In this document: positions 17,710 through 26,517 of the stretch, piece by piece
How positions within the stretch are numbered: the first letter of the stretch is position 1
Layout of the letters: every line of letters begins with the position of its first letter
DNA from: Sulfurimonas sp. SAG-AH-194-C20
GTDB lineage: Bacteria; Campylobacterota; Campylobacteria; Campylobacterales; Sulfurimonadaceae
Length of the DNA stretch: 59,560 nt
Reading direction: 5' to 3'
NCBI RefSeq assembly: GCF_029215975.1
Contig: NZ_JAEMVD010000003.1
Span: forward strand, 1 to 59,560
The notes under the pieces: model-generated
The model's input: only the letters and a program-made list of their open reading frames with translations
The model's database searches: none
What the model was told of the DNA's origin: nothing
Translations under genes and position numbers: made by a program

Positions 17710-19488
17710 TTAGTCATTTATGACAGATAAAAACTCTTCTCCAAACTGCTCGTATTTCTTTTCTCCTATGCCATTAACTTCTAGCATACTTATCTTATCA
17801 CTTGGTTTATCGTTGGCTAAGTGTTTGAGTGTTTTGTCGCTAAAGATGATGTATGCAGGTACTCCCATCTCACTTGCTAACTCACTGCGTTTAAGGCGAA
17901 GTGTCTCAAATAACTCTTCATCATAGTCAAATTCCTTAGCCTGTTTTACTTTTTTCTCTTTAACATTTATGACTAAACGCGAGGACTTGATGTCTACAAG
18001 TTTGAGAGATTTTAAAATCTCTATTGCCTCACTTGTAAGTTTTAAAACACTAAAGTCACCCAGTGTAATAATTTTTAGCTCAATGAGTCGCTCAACGATG
18101 ACAAACCACTCTTTTTTACTTAATCCTAGACCTATCCCATACATAGAGAGTTTATCAGCTCCATTTGCCAAGAGCTTTTGTTCAGACGAACCACGTAAAA
18201 TATCTATGACATAGTTCTTCCCAAAGCCTTGGTCAGTTTTATAAATGGCAGAGAGTATCATCTGTGCTTCTTTTGTGATGTCTTGGCGTTTGTCATCGCT
18301 ACTTAAACAGTTGTCGCATCTGTCTTTGCAAGGCTCAAGTGTGTCATCGAAGTACTCTGCAAGTTGTTGGTGAAAACACAGCTCGCTAGTTGAGTACTTA
18401 TATATCTGGTCGATTTTTGTCTCTAAATGAGCCTTATAGTCTTCATTTTGTATGTCAGATAAAAAGCGCTTATGTAGTACTATATCTCCTGCGTTAAAGA
18501 GCAGTAAAACTTCACTATCATCTCCATCACGCCCAGCACGACCTATCTCTTGGTAGTAGTTTTCTTGTGACTTAGGAAGACTCATATGCACTACAAATCG
18601 TATGTCACTTTTATCTATTCCCATACCAAACGCAATGGTGGCAACCATAATGTCTACTTTATCATTTACAAATATTTTAAAGTTTTGCTCACGGACATGT
18701 TGGGGAAGTCCTGCATGATAGGGAAGAGATTTGTAGCCACTTTGGTTGAGAAAACTAGAAAGCTCTTCTGTCTTTTTACGGCTACTCACATAGATGATTC
18801 CAGATTCGTCTACATGACGTAGTAAAAAGTTTTTAAGTTGTGCTTGACCATTACTAATACGACGCTCAGCAGAGATGAAAATGTTTTCACGAAAGACTCT
18901 ACCTTTGAGAACTTTGGGGTCATTCACACGAAGCTCTCGAAGTATGTCATCTGTAACATTATCTGTACTTGTCGCAGTAAACGCAGCTATACTTGTGTAT
19001 GGAAAGTTGGCTTTTAAGTTGCCCAAAGAGCGATAGTCATCACGAAACTCATGTCCCCATTGTGAGATACAGTGTGCCTCATCTATTACAAAAAAGTTTA
19101 TGTTTAGGTTGTGTAAAAAATCAAGAGTACGACCATTGTTTAAACGCTCAGGTGAGAGGTATAAAAACTTCAAGTCACCATTTAAAGCAGAGTACATAAT
19201 GTCATCTACTTCTTCATAACTTTGAGCAGAACTTATCATCTGAGCGTTTATCTTTTGGGCTTGCAGGGCTGATACTTGGTCTTGCATAAGAGCGATAAGA
19301 GGAGAAACTACTATAGTTATACCCTCCATCATCATAGTTGGAAGTTGAAAAACAAGAGACTTTCCACCACCCGTCGGTAGTATCATTAGTAGGTCTTGTC
19401 CTGCGAGTATAGCATCAACTCCCTCTTCTTGAAGTGGGCGAAAACCGTTATGTCCGAAAATGTCTTTGAGTATCTTGTTTTTGATTAT
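17710..19488 (-). CDS. recQ: ATP-dependent DNA helicase RecQ, start codon non-standard
   Basis: A superfamily 2 helicase: Walker A LPTGGGKS, Walker B FVIDEAHCISQWGHEFR, FTATST, the FGMGIDKSDIRFVVH and QEIGRAGRDG motifs, a zinc-binding region with CFHQQL...CKDRCDNCL, a winged helix and a C-terminal HRDC-like domain ending near VNGIGEKKYEQFG. The first ATG (19386) lies just before Walker A and would remove the family Q-motif. The frame stays open to 19488 and encodes KDIFGHNGFRPLQEEGVDAI, a normal RecQ N terminus. This stretch has no ATG, GTG or TTG; the most likely starts are ATA (19488) or ATC (19485), preceded by AGGA. It lies just after a structured RNA region on the same strand. Confidence 0.9.
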   Translation of the reverse strand: MIKNKILKDIFGHNGFRPLQEEGVDAILAGQDLLMILPTGGGKSLVFQLPTMMMEGITIVVSPLIALMQDQVSALQAQKINAQMISSAQSYEEVDDIMYSALNGDLKFLYLSPERLNNGRTLDFLHNLNINFFVIDEAHCISQWGHEFRDDYRSLGNLKANFPYTSIAAFTATSTDNVTDDILRELRVNDPKVLKGRVFRENIFISAERRISNGQAQLKNFLLRHVDESGIIYVSSRKKTEELSSFLNQSGYKSLPYHAGLPQHVREQNFKIFVNDKVDIMVATIAFGMGIDKSDIRFVVHMSLPKSQENYYQEIGRAGRDGDDSEVLLLFNAGDIVLHKRFLSDIQNEDYKAHLETKIDQIYKYSTSELCFHQQLAEYFDDTLEPCKDRCDNCLSSDDKRQDITKEAQMILSAIYKTDQGFGKNYVIDILRGSSEQKLLANGADKLSMYGIGLGLSKKEWFVIVERLIELKIITLGDFSVLKLTSEAIEILKSLKLVDIKSSRLVINVKEKKVKQAKEFDYDEELFETLRLKRSELASEMGVPAYIIFSDKTLKHLANDKPSDKISMLEVNGIGEKKYEQFGEEFLSVIND

Positions 19489-19501
19489 TTATCCTATATA
19501 T

Positions 19502-19691
19502 GTTACAATTGCATTAATGGTTGTGAAGAGCTTTCGCTCCACACATTTTTAGTATAGACGTTCGGCACAAACGACTAAAACCATTATTACAATGAATAAT
19601 TTCACTGGCGTGTTCTCCTTCTTGAAGACACCCTCTGAACTTCACTCCCTTAAATCACCCGTTACCTAAAGAAGAACAAACCAGTTGTAAC
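19502..19691 (-). ncRNA. Candidate structured RNA or recQ leader (about 190 nt)
   Basis: On the reverse strand a predicted start at 19691 follows a TATAAT box. The ends pair: GTTACAA (from 19691) with TTGTAAC (to 19502). Near the 3' end TAATGGTT and AACCATTA close a three-way junction holding two hairpins: TTTTAGT/ACTAAAA with an inner CGTT/AACG stem, and a GGAGC-GAAA-GCTC hairpin extended by GTG/CAC pairs and capped by a GNRA tetraloop. The 5' half has ACTGG/CCAGT enclosing GTTCT/AGAAC and GAAG/CTTC stems. It contains no credible ORF. The length suits 6S RNA, but I cannot match it to 6S, SRP, RNase P, tmRNA or any riboswitch I know. It could equally be the leader of recQ, whose ribosome-binding site follows directly. 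Confidence 0.5.
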
Positions 19692-19697
19692 AAGATG

Positions 19698-19703
19698 ATT
19701 ATA
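19698..19703 (-). promoter_or_regulatory. -10 box of the candidate structured RNA
   Basis: TATAAT on the reverse strand, six bases before the predicted first base G (19691) that begins the closing stem. The fit between promoter spacing and the end of the stem supports both. Confidence 0.5.
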
Positions 19704-19753
19704 GTAATTTTTTTGGGTTATCTAAGAAAGTATGACAAAACGCAATACTTTAT

Positions 19754-20371
19754 CTAAAAAGAAGCATTCATTGCATCTACTTCACCCCAAGAGAGCGAGT
19801 CAGTCTGCGTTTGGTGTTTGATTATGTGTGAAACATATCGGGCGAACATATCGGTCTCAACATTTACACGAGAGCCTTTTTTGTAAGTCTTAAAAAGTGT
19901 TTCTTTCATAGTGTGAGGAATGATGGTAAGGCGAAATGTGTCTGCGTTTACATCATTGACAGTAAGACTCACACCGTCTATGGTGATAGAGCCTTTTGGA
20001 ACGATGAAGTCTATGTGCTTTTTATCTACTTTTATAAAAACATCATAAGAATTCCCAAGGTTTTTAATGTCAGTAATAGTCCCAATAGCATCAACATGCC
20101 CTTGAACAACATGCCCTTCAAATCTATCACCCATAGCCATTGCAGCTTCAATATGGACTTCATTTTTATAGTTTTCAATGACTAAGTGTTTTTGACTCTC
20201 AGGGGAGAGTTCAACGCTAAAACCATCGTTATTAACACTAGTCACAGTCAAACAAGCACCATTTATAGCGATGCTATCACCAAGCTCAGCTTTATACTTC
20301 GCTTTTATACTAAGTGTCGCACCTACAAAACTTTTAACAGTAGCAATTTCTCTGATTAAACCTGTAAACAA
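19754..20371 (-). CDS. ribE: Riboflavin synthase (alpha chain)
   Basis: A 205-residue protein with two lumazine-binding repeats. It starts with the family MFTGLIRE; the first repeat has SIAINGACLTVTSV and the second begins EGHVVQGHVDAIG and contains ITIDGVSLTVNDV. It converts two 6,7-dimethyl-8-ribityllumazine molecules into riboflavin. The start codon is TTG with an AGGA site 7 bases upstream; no ATG fits. No RFN (FMN) riboswitch was seen upstream. Sometimes named ribC in other species. Confidence 0.95.
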   Translation of the reverse strand: MFTGLIREIATVKSFVGATLSIKAKYKAELGDSIAINGACLTVTSVNNDGFSVELSPESQKHLVIENYKNEVHIEAAMAMGDRFEGHVVQGHVDAIGTITDIKNLGNSYDVFIKVDKKHIDFIVPKGSITIDGVSLTVNDVNADTFRLTIIPHTMKETLFKTYKKGSRVNVETDMFARYVSHIIKHQTQTDSLSWGEVDAMNASF

Positions 20372-20483
20372 TTGTATTCCTTTTAGTTAGGAAATTTTAT
20401 CATAAGTTATTTAAAGTACCTGATAAGTTAAATATAGTTGAAGTCATATTGATGTAGATAGTCTAAAATATAGGAGTTTATTT

Positions 20484-20678
20484 ATGATAAAAATTATTTT
20501 TATTATTTTTAGTTTAGCTATAGGTGCACATGCATTAAGTCATGATGAATGTAACAAATTAGCAAAAGAAATAAATGTTTTGGATAATGAAATAGACTCG
20601 ATAGATTTACTGTTGAATGCACGTAAACGTACTTATTACCATGCTGTCAAAATTAATGATGAGTGTCGATTAAGATAG
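20484..20678 (+). CDS. Small secreted protein, unknown function
   Basis: A 64-residue ORF with a good AGGAG ribosome-binding site, an obvious signal peptide (about residues 1-17, cleavage near AHA-LSH) and a mature peptide of roughly 47 residues with two cysteines (ECNK and ECRL) that could form a disulfide. I do not recognise it. The signal peptide and ribosome-binding site argue that it is real. It converges with the Sel1 gene, ending 8 bases from it. Confidence 0.6.
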   Translation: MIKIIFIIFSLAIGAHALSHDECNKLAKEINVLDNEIDSIDLLLNARKRTYYHAVKINDECRLR

Positions 20679-20686
20679 TGATGTAC

Positions 20687-21373
20687 TTAAAAAACTATCT
20701 TACCATCACTCTGAAGACCTTCGATGATAGTTTTTGCTTTTTCATGTCCTGCATAAGCGGCTTTACGACAGAGGTCTAGTGCCATGTCGTTGTCAGTTTC
20801 ACAACCCTTACCTTGGTCATACATAAGTCCGAGGTTGTAGTGACCTTGCGCTAGTCCACCCTCTGATGCTTTTTTAAAACAGATGAAACTTTTTGCATCA
20901 TCTTGAGTTACACCATGACCTTCTTTGTATAAAACACCTAAGTTGTTATATGCTTGAGTATGCCCGCGTTTAGCAGCTTCTTCATACCAAAACGCAGCCT
21001 CAGAGTAGTTCTGAACACAGCCAAGACCGCGTTCTAGCATAAGAGCTACTTCATACTGAGCTGGTGGCACTTCGAGTTCTGCTGCTGCCATATGTAACTC
21101 ATGTGCCTTAAACTGGTCATGTTCAACGCCACCGATACCGTTTTCATAAAGGATAGCGAGGTTAAAAAGTGCATAGGGTTGTTTCGCCTCTGCGGCTAGA
21201 GTGTAAAGCTCTAGTGTTGCTTTTTCATTTCTCTCGCACCCTTGAGCATTTTGGTACATAAATGCTAGAGAAGTTTGTGCTGTTGCATCACCCTCTTTTG
21301 CTAGTACTGAGTAGAGTTCATAAGCTGTTTTATAATCTTTTGCATTGTAAGCTGCGTTTGCTTTGTTTATCAT
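20687..21373 (-). CDS. Sel1-repeat (SLR) protein
   Basis: A 228-residue protein made of about six Sel1-like repeats of 36 residues (for example AQTSLAFMYQNAQGCERNEKATLELYTLAA). It has no signal peptide, so it is probably cytoplasmic, unlike the secreted one at 5175. Repeat consensus A...LG..Y..G.GV..D...A...Y..AA is kept throughout. Such proteins are adaptor scaffolds; no partner is evident. Confidence 0.88.
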   Translation of the reverse strand: MINKANAAYNAKDYKTAYELYSVLAKEGDATAQTSLAFMYQNAQGCERNEKATLELYTLAAEAKQPYALFNLAILYENGIGGVEHDQFKAHELHMAAAELEVPPAQYEVALMLERGLGCVQNYSEAAFWYEEAAKRGHTQAYNNLGVLYKEGHGVTQDDAKSFICFKKASEGGLAQGHYNLGLMYDQGKGCETDNDMALDLCRKAAYAGHEKAKTIIEGLQSDGKIVF

Positions 21374-21471
21374 GGCGTTTATCCTTACATCTTAAAATGT
21401 GTAACTAATTTAGTATATATTATGCAAATGATACTCAAAAATGCTAAAATTCGCTTTAATAAAATAGTGTA

Positions 21472-21527
21472 AGTTTTTATAAGTGGTCGTATTCTCTGAT
21501 TGTCTAGTACAACCACTTATAAAAACT
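21472..21527 (+). promoter_or_regulatory. Perfect 16-bp stem-loop in the mnmG leader
   Basis: AGTTTTTATAAGTGGT (21472-21487) and its exact complement ACCACTTATAAAAACT (21512-21527) enclose a 24-base loop, ending 25 bases before the mnmG ATG. A TAAAAT box about ten bases upstream would start the transcript near the base of the stem. It has no T run at its end, so it is not a standard terminator. It may be a regulatory leader or a mRNA stabiliser. Confidence 0.55.
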
Positions 21528-21552
21528 AGTGCTGAAACTCAGGGGATGATAA

Positions 21553-23433
21553 ATGAATTATGATGTAATAGTAGTAGGTGGTGGTCATGCAGGTGTTGAG
21601 GCTTCACTAGCAAGTGCAAGAATGGGACATAACACACTTTTAATCTCTATGTTGGCTGAAAATGTAGGGGCAACTTCATGTAATCCTGCTGTTGGTGGTT
21701 TAGCAAAGGGGCATTTAGTTCGTGAACTTGACGCACTTGGTGGAGAGATGGGACTTATTACCGATGAGGCTGGAATACAGTTTCGTATACTTAACCAAAC
21801 TAAAGGACCTGCCGTTCGTGGTAGCCGTGCTCAAATAGACATGGACAAGTACAGAGTTATCGCACGTAATGTCATACTTAACACAAAAAATCTCTCTCTT
21901 GCACAAGAAACAGTTGAGTCACTCATCATAGAAGATAGTGTCGTAAAAGGTGTAAAAACTGACCTTTTAAACGACTATATGGCTACAAAAGTCATCATCA
22001 CTTCTGGAACATTTTTAAATGGAATCATTCATGTTGGAGAGATTCAGAAAAAAGCAGGTCGTTATGGTGAAGAGAGGAGTGAGGGTTTATCAGCTTCACT
22101 AAAATCTGATGCAGGTTTAGAGATGGGGCGACTTAAAACGGGTACTTGTGCTCGTATAGACAGCTCTACTATCGACTTTTCTGTTATGGAAGAGCAGGGT
22201 GGGGATGAACTACCTTCACCTTTTTCTTTTCGTACAAATCGTGAAGAGTTTCGTGCAAACAAAAAGCAACTCCCATGTTACATCGCCTATACAAATCCTC
22301 TCACACATGAGATAATCTCTTCAAACTTTTACCGTGCACCTCTTTTTACAGGTCAGATAGAAGGAAATTCCCCTCGTTACTGTCCGAGTATAGAAGACAA
22401 GGTAAGTAAGTTTGCTGAGAAAGATAGACATCACCTCTTCATTGAGCCACAAACTATGGACAATACTGAGTGTTACATAAATGGTCTCTCAACTTCTCTT
22501 CCACCAGAAGTACAACGCGAGATGATACAGTCTGTTGTTGGAATGGAGAACGCGAAGGTTGTGCGTTATGGTTATGCCATAGAGTATGACTTTGTTGACC
22601 CAAGAGAACTCAGACATACATTAGAGACAAAAAAGATAAAAGGGCTTTACTGTGCTGGTCAGATTAATGGTACAACGGGTTATGAAGAAGCGGCAGCACA
22701 GGGTATCATGGCGGGTATAAATGCAGGACTAAGTCTACAAGGAAAAGAACCTCTTATCCTTGGACGCGATGAAGCATACATCGGTGTTCTCATAGACGAC
22801 CTTGTAACAAAAGGGACAAATGAGCCTTACAGAATGTTTACTTCTCGCGCTGAATATAGACTTCTTTTACGCGAAGAGAGTGCAGATACTAGACTTGGTA
22901 AGTATGGACATGCTCTTGGACTCATTGATGATAAAGAGTATGAGCGAGTCAAACTAAAAGATGAGCAGATTAAATACGGTGCACAACTCTTAGAAGATAC
23001 AAAGTTCACACCAAACAAAGAGTTTAATGCGCTACTCGTCCAGATGGATGAACAGCCTCTTAAAGATGTCTCAACAGCGCAACAGCTTATCGCAAGAAAA
23101 AGTTTTGATGTCCAAAAAATGCTCCAAATTATTCCAGAGTTAGCAAAATTTGATGACTATATAAAAGAAGAGATTTTAGTTGAGGGTAAGTATGCTCGTT
23201 ACATTGACAAGCAGAGTGATGAGATACGAAGAATGAAGAAGTATCTTAAAATCAGTATTCCAGAAGGATTTGATTTTACGGGTGTGAGTGGACTTTCAAA
23301 AGAAGTACAAGAAAAACTAAAAAGTTTTGCCCCTCCAACACTTCAAGCTGCTATGAACATTAGCGGAATTACACCAGCGGCTATAGAGATACTTCATATA
23401 TATATTAAAATTGATAAAAGAGATAAGAAGTAA
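21553..23433 (+). CDS. mnmG: tRNA uridine-5-carboxymethylaminomethyl modification enzyme
   Basis: A 626-residue FAD protein (GidA). The N terminus has the dinucleotide-binding [44 protein letters not shown] and [11 protein letters not shown] are family hallmarks, as are [17 protein letters not shown] and the C-terminal [10 protein letters not shown] plus ISGITPAAI. With MnmE it installs the cmnm/nm group at U34 of several tRNAs. Length is normal. Confidence 0.98.
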   Translation: MNYDVIVVGGGHAGVEASLASARMGHNTLLISMLAENVGATSCNPAVGGLAKGHLVRELDALGGEMGLITDEAGIQFRILNQTKGPAVRGSRAQIDMDKYRVIARNVILNTKNLSLAQETVESLIIEDSVVKGVKTDLLNDYMATKVIITSGTFLNGIIHVGEIQKKAGRYGEERSEGLSASLKSDAGLEMGRLKTGTCARIDSSTIDFSVMEEQGGDELPSPFSFRTNREEFRANKKQLPCYIAYTNPLTHEIISSNFYRAPLFTGQIEGNSPRYCPSIEDKVSKFAEKDRHHLFIEPQTMDNTECYINGLSTSLPPEVQREMIQSVVGMENAKVVRYGYAIEYDFVDPRELRHTLETKKIKGLYCAGQINGTTGYEEAAAQGIMAGINAGLSLQGKEPLILGRDEAYIGVLIDDLVTKGTNEPYRMFTSRAEYRLLLREESADTRLGKYGHALGLIDDKEYERVKLKDEQIKYGAQLLEDTKFTPNKEFNALLVQMDEQPLKDVSTAQQLIARKSFDVQKMLQIIPELAKFDDYIKEEILVEGKYARYIDKQSDEIRRMKKYLKISIPEGFDFTGVSGLSKEVQEKLKSFAPPTLQAAMNISGITPAAIEILHIYIKIDKRDKK

Positions 23434-23513
23434 AGAAGTTAAATCCTTGAAATTTAATGTCTAATTTATATGATTTAGTATAGCATTGTGTATACTTATA
23501 TATAGGACACAAG

Positions 23514-24665
23514 TTGTTTAGAAAAACAGTAGAAAGACTTTTATCAATTGGAGTGGATTCTTCTGACTCCCCAGCATTAAAAATCAAGAAATCTACATTG
23601 CTTATTGTTCCATTGATTATCGCTCCTCTTGCTGTGATATGGGGCTCTTCATATATATACTTTGAGCATTACATATCTGCATTTATACCTCTCACTTATA
23701 GTCTTGTTTCTATTTTTAATTTATTACATCTTCATAAAACCAAAAATATATTTCTCTTACAAAAGATGCAGATGCTACTCGTTTTATTTTTGCCATTTAT
23801 TCTAATGTGGTCCCTTGGAGGATTCGCACTAGGAAGCTTTGTCTTCATATGGGCTTTTTATGCACCTATAGCTTCTTTAATGGATGAAGATTCAAATTCA
23901 CTGTACTGGTTTTATTCTTTTTTCTTTTTAGTGGCTCTATCAATCCTCTTAGACTCCAGTTTTATACAAGAACATACTGGATGTTTACCATTTTGGGCAA
24001 TAGAACTGTTTTATTTTTTAAATATTACAGCAGGCCTGTCTGGTGTTTATTTTTTAATACAACACTTTATTTCTGAAAAAAATAAAAATGCAGATAGTCT
24101 CTTAAAAAAAGAACATCAAAAACTTTTGGAAAAAACACAAGAGCTGAATATTCTTAATGAGAAACTACATGATCTGGCAGTGCATGATTCACTAACAGGT
24201 TTGGCTAATAGGTATCTACTTAGAAAAACTTTAATTAAAATGCTAGCTTTAGCAAAAAGGCAAGAGAAGTTAGTTGGTCTATTTTTTTTAGATTTAGATG
24301 GTTTTAAAAATATTAATGATAAGTATGGACATGCTGCTGGAGACGCAGTGTTAAAAGCGGTAGGTGAAAGACTCAAACCATTGCTAAGAGAAGAAGACTT
24401 CATTGCCAGAATAGGTGGAGATGAATTTGCAATAGCAATCACAAATATCACAGATAAAGAATTTGTTAATCACATCTCACAAAGAATGATTAGTGAAATT
24501 AGTCAAGACTATGAAAATATTAAAAGCGAAGATTCTATTAGTGTAAGTATTGGAATTTCTTTTTTTCCAGATGACGGAATAGATATCGATACACTAATAA
24601 ATAATGCAGATGAAGCCATGTATAAGGTAAAACAAAGCGGAAAAAATAATTTTAAAGTATATTAA
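23514..24665 (+). CDS. Membrane-bound diguanylate cyclase (GGDEF)
   Basis: A 383-residue protein with about six hydrophobic segments in residues 30-190, a coiled-coil linker and a C-terminal GGDEF domain. The active-site motif is intact (RIGGDEFAIAI) and a product-inhibition I-site REED lies exactly five residues before it. DSLTGLANRYLLRK starts the domain. It should make c-di-GMP from two GTP and be inhibited by its product. TTG at 23514 is the only good start, with an AGGA site. The pel block further right contains a c-di-GMP receptor, though a direct link is only inferred. Confidence 0.92.
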   Translation: MFRKTVERLLSIGVDSSDSPALKIKKSTLLIVPLIIAPLAVIWGSSYIYFEHYISAFIPLTYSLVSIFNLLHLHKTKNIFLLQKMQMLLVLFLPFILMWSLGGFALGSFVFIWAFYAPIASLMDEDSNSLYWFYSFFFLVALSILLDSSFIQEHTGCLPFWAIELFYFLNITAGLSGVYFLIQHFISEKNKNADSLLKKEHQKLLEKTQELNILNEKLHDLAVHDSLTGLANRYLLRKTLIKMLALAKRQEKLVGLFFLDLDGFKNINDKYGHAAGDAVLKAVGERLKPLLREEDFIARIGGDEFAIAITNITDKEFVNHISQRMISEISQDYENIKSEDSISVSIGISFFPDDGIDIDTLINNADEAMYKVKQSGKNNFKVY

Positions 24666-24721
24666 ATTAGAGAAATTCACACAACTTAACTAAACTTTAT
24701 ACAAATTATATAAAGTTTTAG

Positions 24722-24727
24722 TATAAT
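24722..24727 (+). promoter_or_regulatory. Candidate -10 box of petABC
   Basis: Perfect TATAAT with a predicted start near 24735 and a short leader containing GTGAG before the petA ATG. Confidence 0.5.
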
Positions 24728-24758
24728 AATCGTAAATTTCGTAATAAGTGAGATAAAT

Positions 24759-25283
24759 ATGAAAGATAATAGCCGTAGGGGTTTTATGGGTAAGGCATTT
24801 GGTGGTGTTGGCGCAGTTGGTGCGGTTGCTTCACTCTTTGCAATGAAAAAATCTTGGGATCCCCTTCCAAGTGTAAAAGCTGCTGGTTTTACAACCCTTG
24901 ACATGAGTAACTACAATGAAAATGAAGTTATCACAGAAAAGTGGAGAGGCAAGCCAGTTTTTGTACTAAAATACACTCCAGAAATGACTGCAAAACTTGA
25001 TGAGAAACAAAAAGAACGTACGATTGTAATTGATGGTAGTCATTACATGGTAAATATCGCACTTTGTACACACCTTGGTTGTATCCCAAGTTATGAAAAA
25101 GACAACAAAAAGTTTCTTTGCGCTTGCCATGGTGGTATGTACGACTTTACAGGTGCTGTTACAAAATCTCCTCCTCCTCGTGGTCTTGATATTCCTCCTT
25201 TTAAAATTGATGGAAATACATTAGTCTTAGGTGAAGAGGGTACAGAGTACAAATTTATGAAAGAAAACGGCATTACGCTCTAA
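24759..25283 (+). CDS. petA: Ubiquinol-cytochrome c reductase Rieske iron-sulfur subunit
   Basis: A 174-residue protein with a Tat-type N terminus (SRRGFMGKAFGG) and a hydrophobic anchor, so it is exported folded. The 2Fe-2S ligands are in CTHLGC (Cys103, His105) and CACHGG (Cys121, His124), with the disulfide pair Cys108 and Cys123. It transfers electrons from quinol to cytochrome c1 in the bc1 complex. First gene of petABC. The second box reads CACHGG rather than the common CPCHGS. Confidence 0.96.
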   Translation: MKDNSRRGFMGKAFGGVGAVGAVASLFAMKKSWDPLPSVKAAGFTTLDMSNYNENEVITEKWRGKPVFVLKYTPEMTAKLDEKQKERTIVIDGSHYMVNIALCTHLGCIPSYEKDNKKFLCACHGGMYDFTGAVTKSPPPRGLDIPPFKIDGNTLVLGEEGTEYKFMKENGITL

Positions 25284-25292
25284 AGGGAAACA

Positions 25293-26507
25293 ATGGCACA
25301 TTTTACAAAAGCTACAAGTATAAAAGATTGGCTAAACCAGCGTTTAGCAATCGAAAAAGTAGAAAAGGTTTTGGCATCTGAGTATTGGATTCCTAAAAAC
25401 ATTAACTTTCTATGGGCAATGGGTATGATTTTAGTTATTACTTTCGTACTTCTTTTAGTCTCAGGAATTTTTCTTTTGATGTACTATCAACCAAATGTTG
25501 ATACTGCATTTGATAGTGTAAACTACACGATAATGCGTGAAGTTGGTTTTGGTTGGTTATGGAGACATGTTCACGGTGTTGCGGCATCTGTTGTTTTCCT
25601 TATCATTTACATACACATGTTTACGGGAATTTACTACGGCTCATATAAAAAAGGGCGTGAGATGATTTGGATCTCGGGTATGCTTCTTTTCATCGCATTC
25701 TCAACTGAGGCTTTCTCAGGTTATATGCTTCCATGGGGACAGATGTCTTACTGGGCAGGTATGGTTATCACTAACCTTTTTGCTGGTGGTTCACTTCATG
25801 CTGATGGTTTAGTAGAGTGGATTCGTGGGGATTATGTTCCTGCACAAGCATTTTTAACTAGATTTTTTATGCTTCATGTTTTACTTGTACCTCTAGCAAT
25901 CATTGGTCTTATTGGTCTTCATTTTGGAGCACTTCGTATTCCCCATGTGAACAACCAAGATGGTGAAGAGATTGATTTTGACGAAGAGAGTAAGAAGTAT
26001 TTAGCTGGAGATAAAGCAGGAAGCAAAGTGATTCGTTTTGCAAATGACTTTATGGCTAAAGATATGATGGTAGTTGGATTTTACTTAGTGTTCTTTTTCT
26101 ATCTAGTATTTTACCATTATGGTTTTGCTATGGATCCTGTAAACTTTGACCCTGCTGATGGACTTAAAACTCCAGCACATATCTACCCTGAGTGGTACTT
26201 TTTATGGTCTTATGAGATTCTACGTCCATTCTCTACTGATGTTGGTCTGATGGCGTTTGCTTTTGCACAAGGTATCTTTGTGTTCTTACCATTTCTTGAT
26301 AGAAGTCCAAATGCAGTTCCTGCATCTCGTCGTGGTCTATTTAAGTACTGGTTTTGGGCTATGTTAGTTGATATGATTGCATTGACTGCTATGGGTAAAC
26401 TACCTCCAGAGGGTATTTTTAGTACTATTGGTTTAGTGGCTGCGTTAGGATTTATTGGTCTGTGGATAGCATTACCAATCATTACATATTTTGAAAAAAA
26501 AGCATAA
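25293..26507 (+). CDS. petB: Cytochrome b subunit of the bc1 complex
   Basis: A 404-residue integral membrane protein with about nine hydrophobic segments. Haem-ligand helices are recognisable: RHVHGVAASVVFLIIYIHMF and FFMLHVLLVPLAIIGLIGLHF. The quinol-site motif appears as HIYPEWYFLWSYEILR, equivalent to PEWY. It oxidises quinol and drives proton translocation. It follows petA by 9 bases. Confidence 0.97.
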   Translation: MAHFTKATSIKDWLNQRLAIEKVEKVLASEYWIPKNINFLWAMGMILVITFVLLLVSGIFLLMYYQPNVDTAFDSVNYTIMREVGFGWLWRHVHGVAASVVFLIIYIHMFTGIYYGSYKKGREMIWISGMLLFIAFSTEAFSGYMLPWGQMSYWAGMVITNLFAGGSLHADGLVEWIRGDYVPAQAFLTRFFMLHVLLVPLAIIGLIGLHFGALRIPHVNNQDGEEIDFDEESKKYLAGDKAGSKVIRFANDFMAKDMMVVGFYLVFFFYLVFYHYGFAMDPVNFDPADGLKTPAHIYPEWYFLWSYEILRPFSTDVGLMAFAFAQGIFVFLPFLDRSPNAVPASRRGLFKYWFWAMLVDMIALTAMGKLPPEGIFSTIGLVAALGFIGLWIALPIITYFEKKA

Positions 26508-26517
26508 GGGGTAGAGA

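Noticed and set aside
19502..19691. RNase P RNA, tmRNA or SRP RNA
   Set aside because: None of the conserved cores (GAAAGTCC, tmRNA tRNA-like ends, GGAA/GCAG loop) is present on either strand.
19502..19753. FMN riboswitch near ribE
   Set aside because: The structured region is downstream of ribE and lacks the RFN conserved boxes.
19913..20185. Plus-strand ORF opposite ribE
   Set aside because: Complement of a clear riboflavin synthase; Tyr/Asn-rich shadow translation without a family match.
24116..24451. Reverse-strand 111-residue ORF within the GGDEF gene
   Set aside because: Shadow of a strongly supported GGDEF domain.
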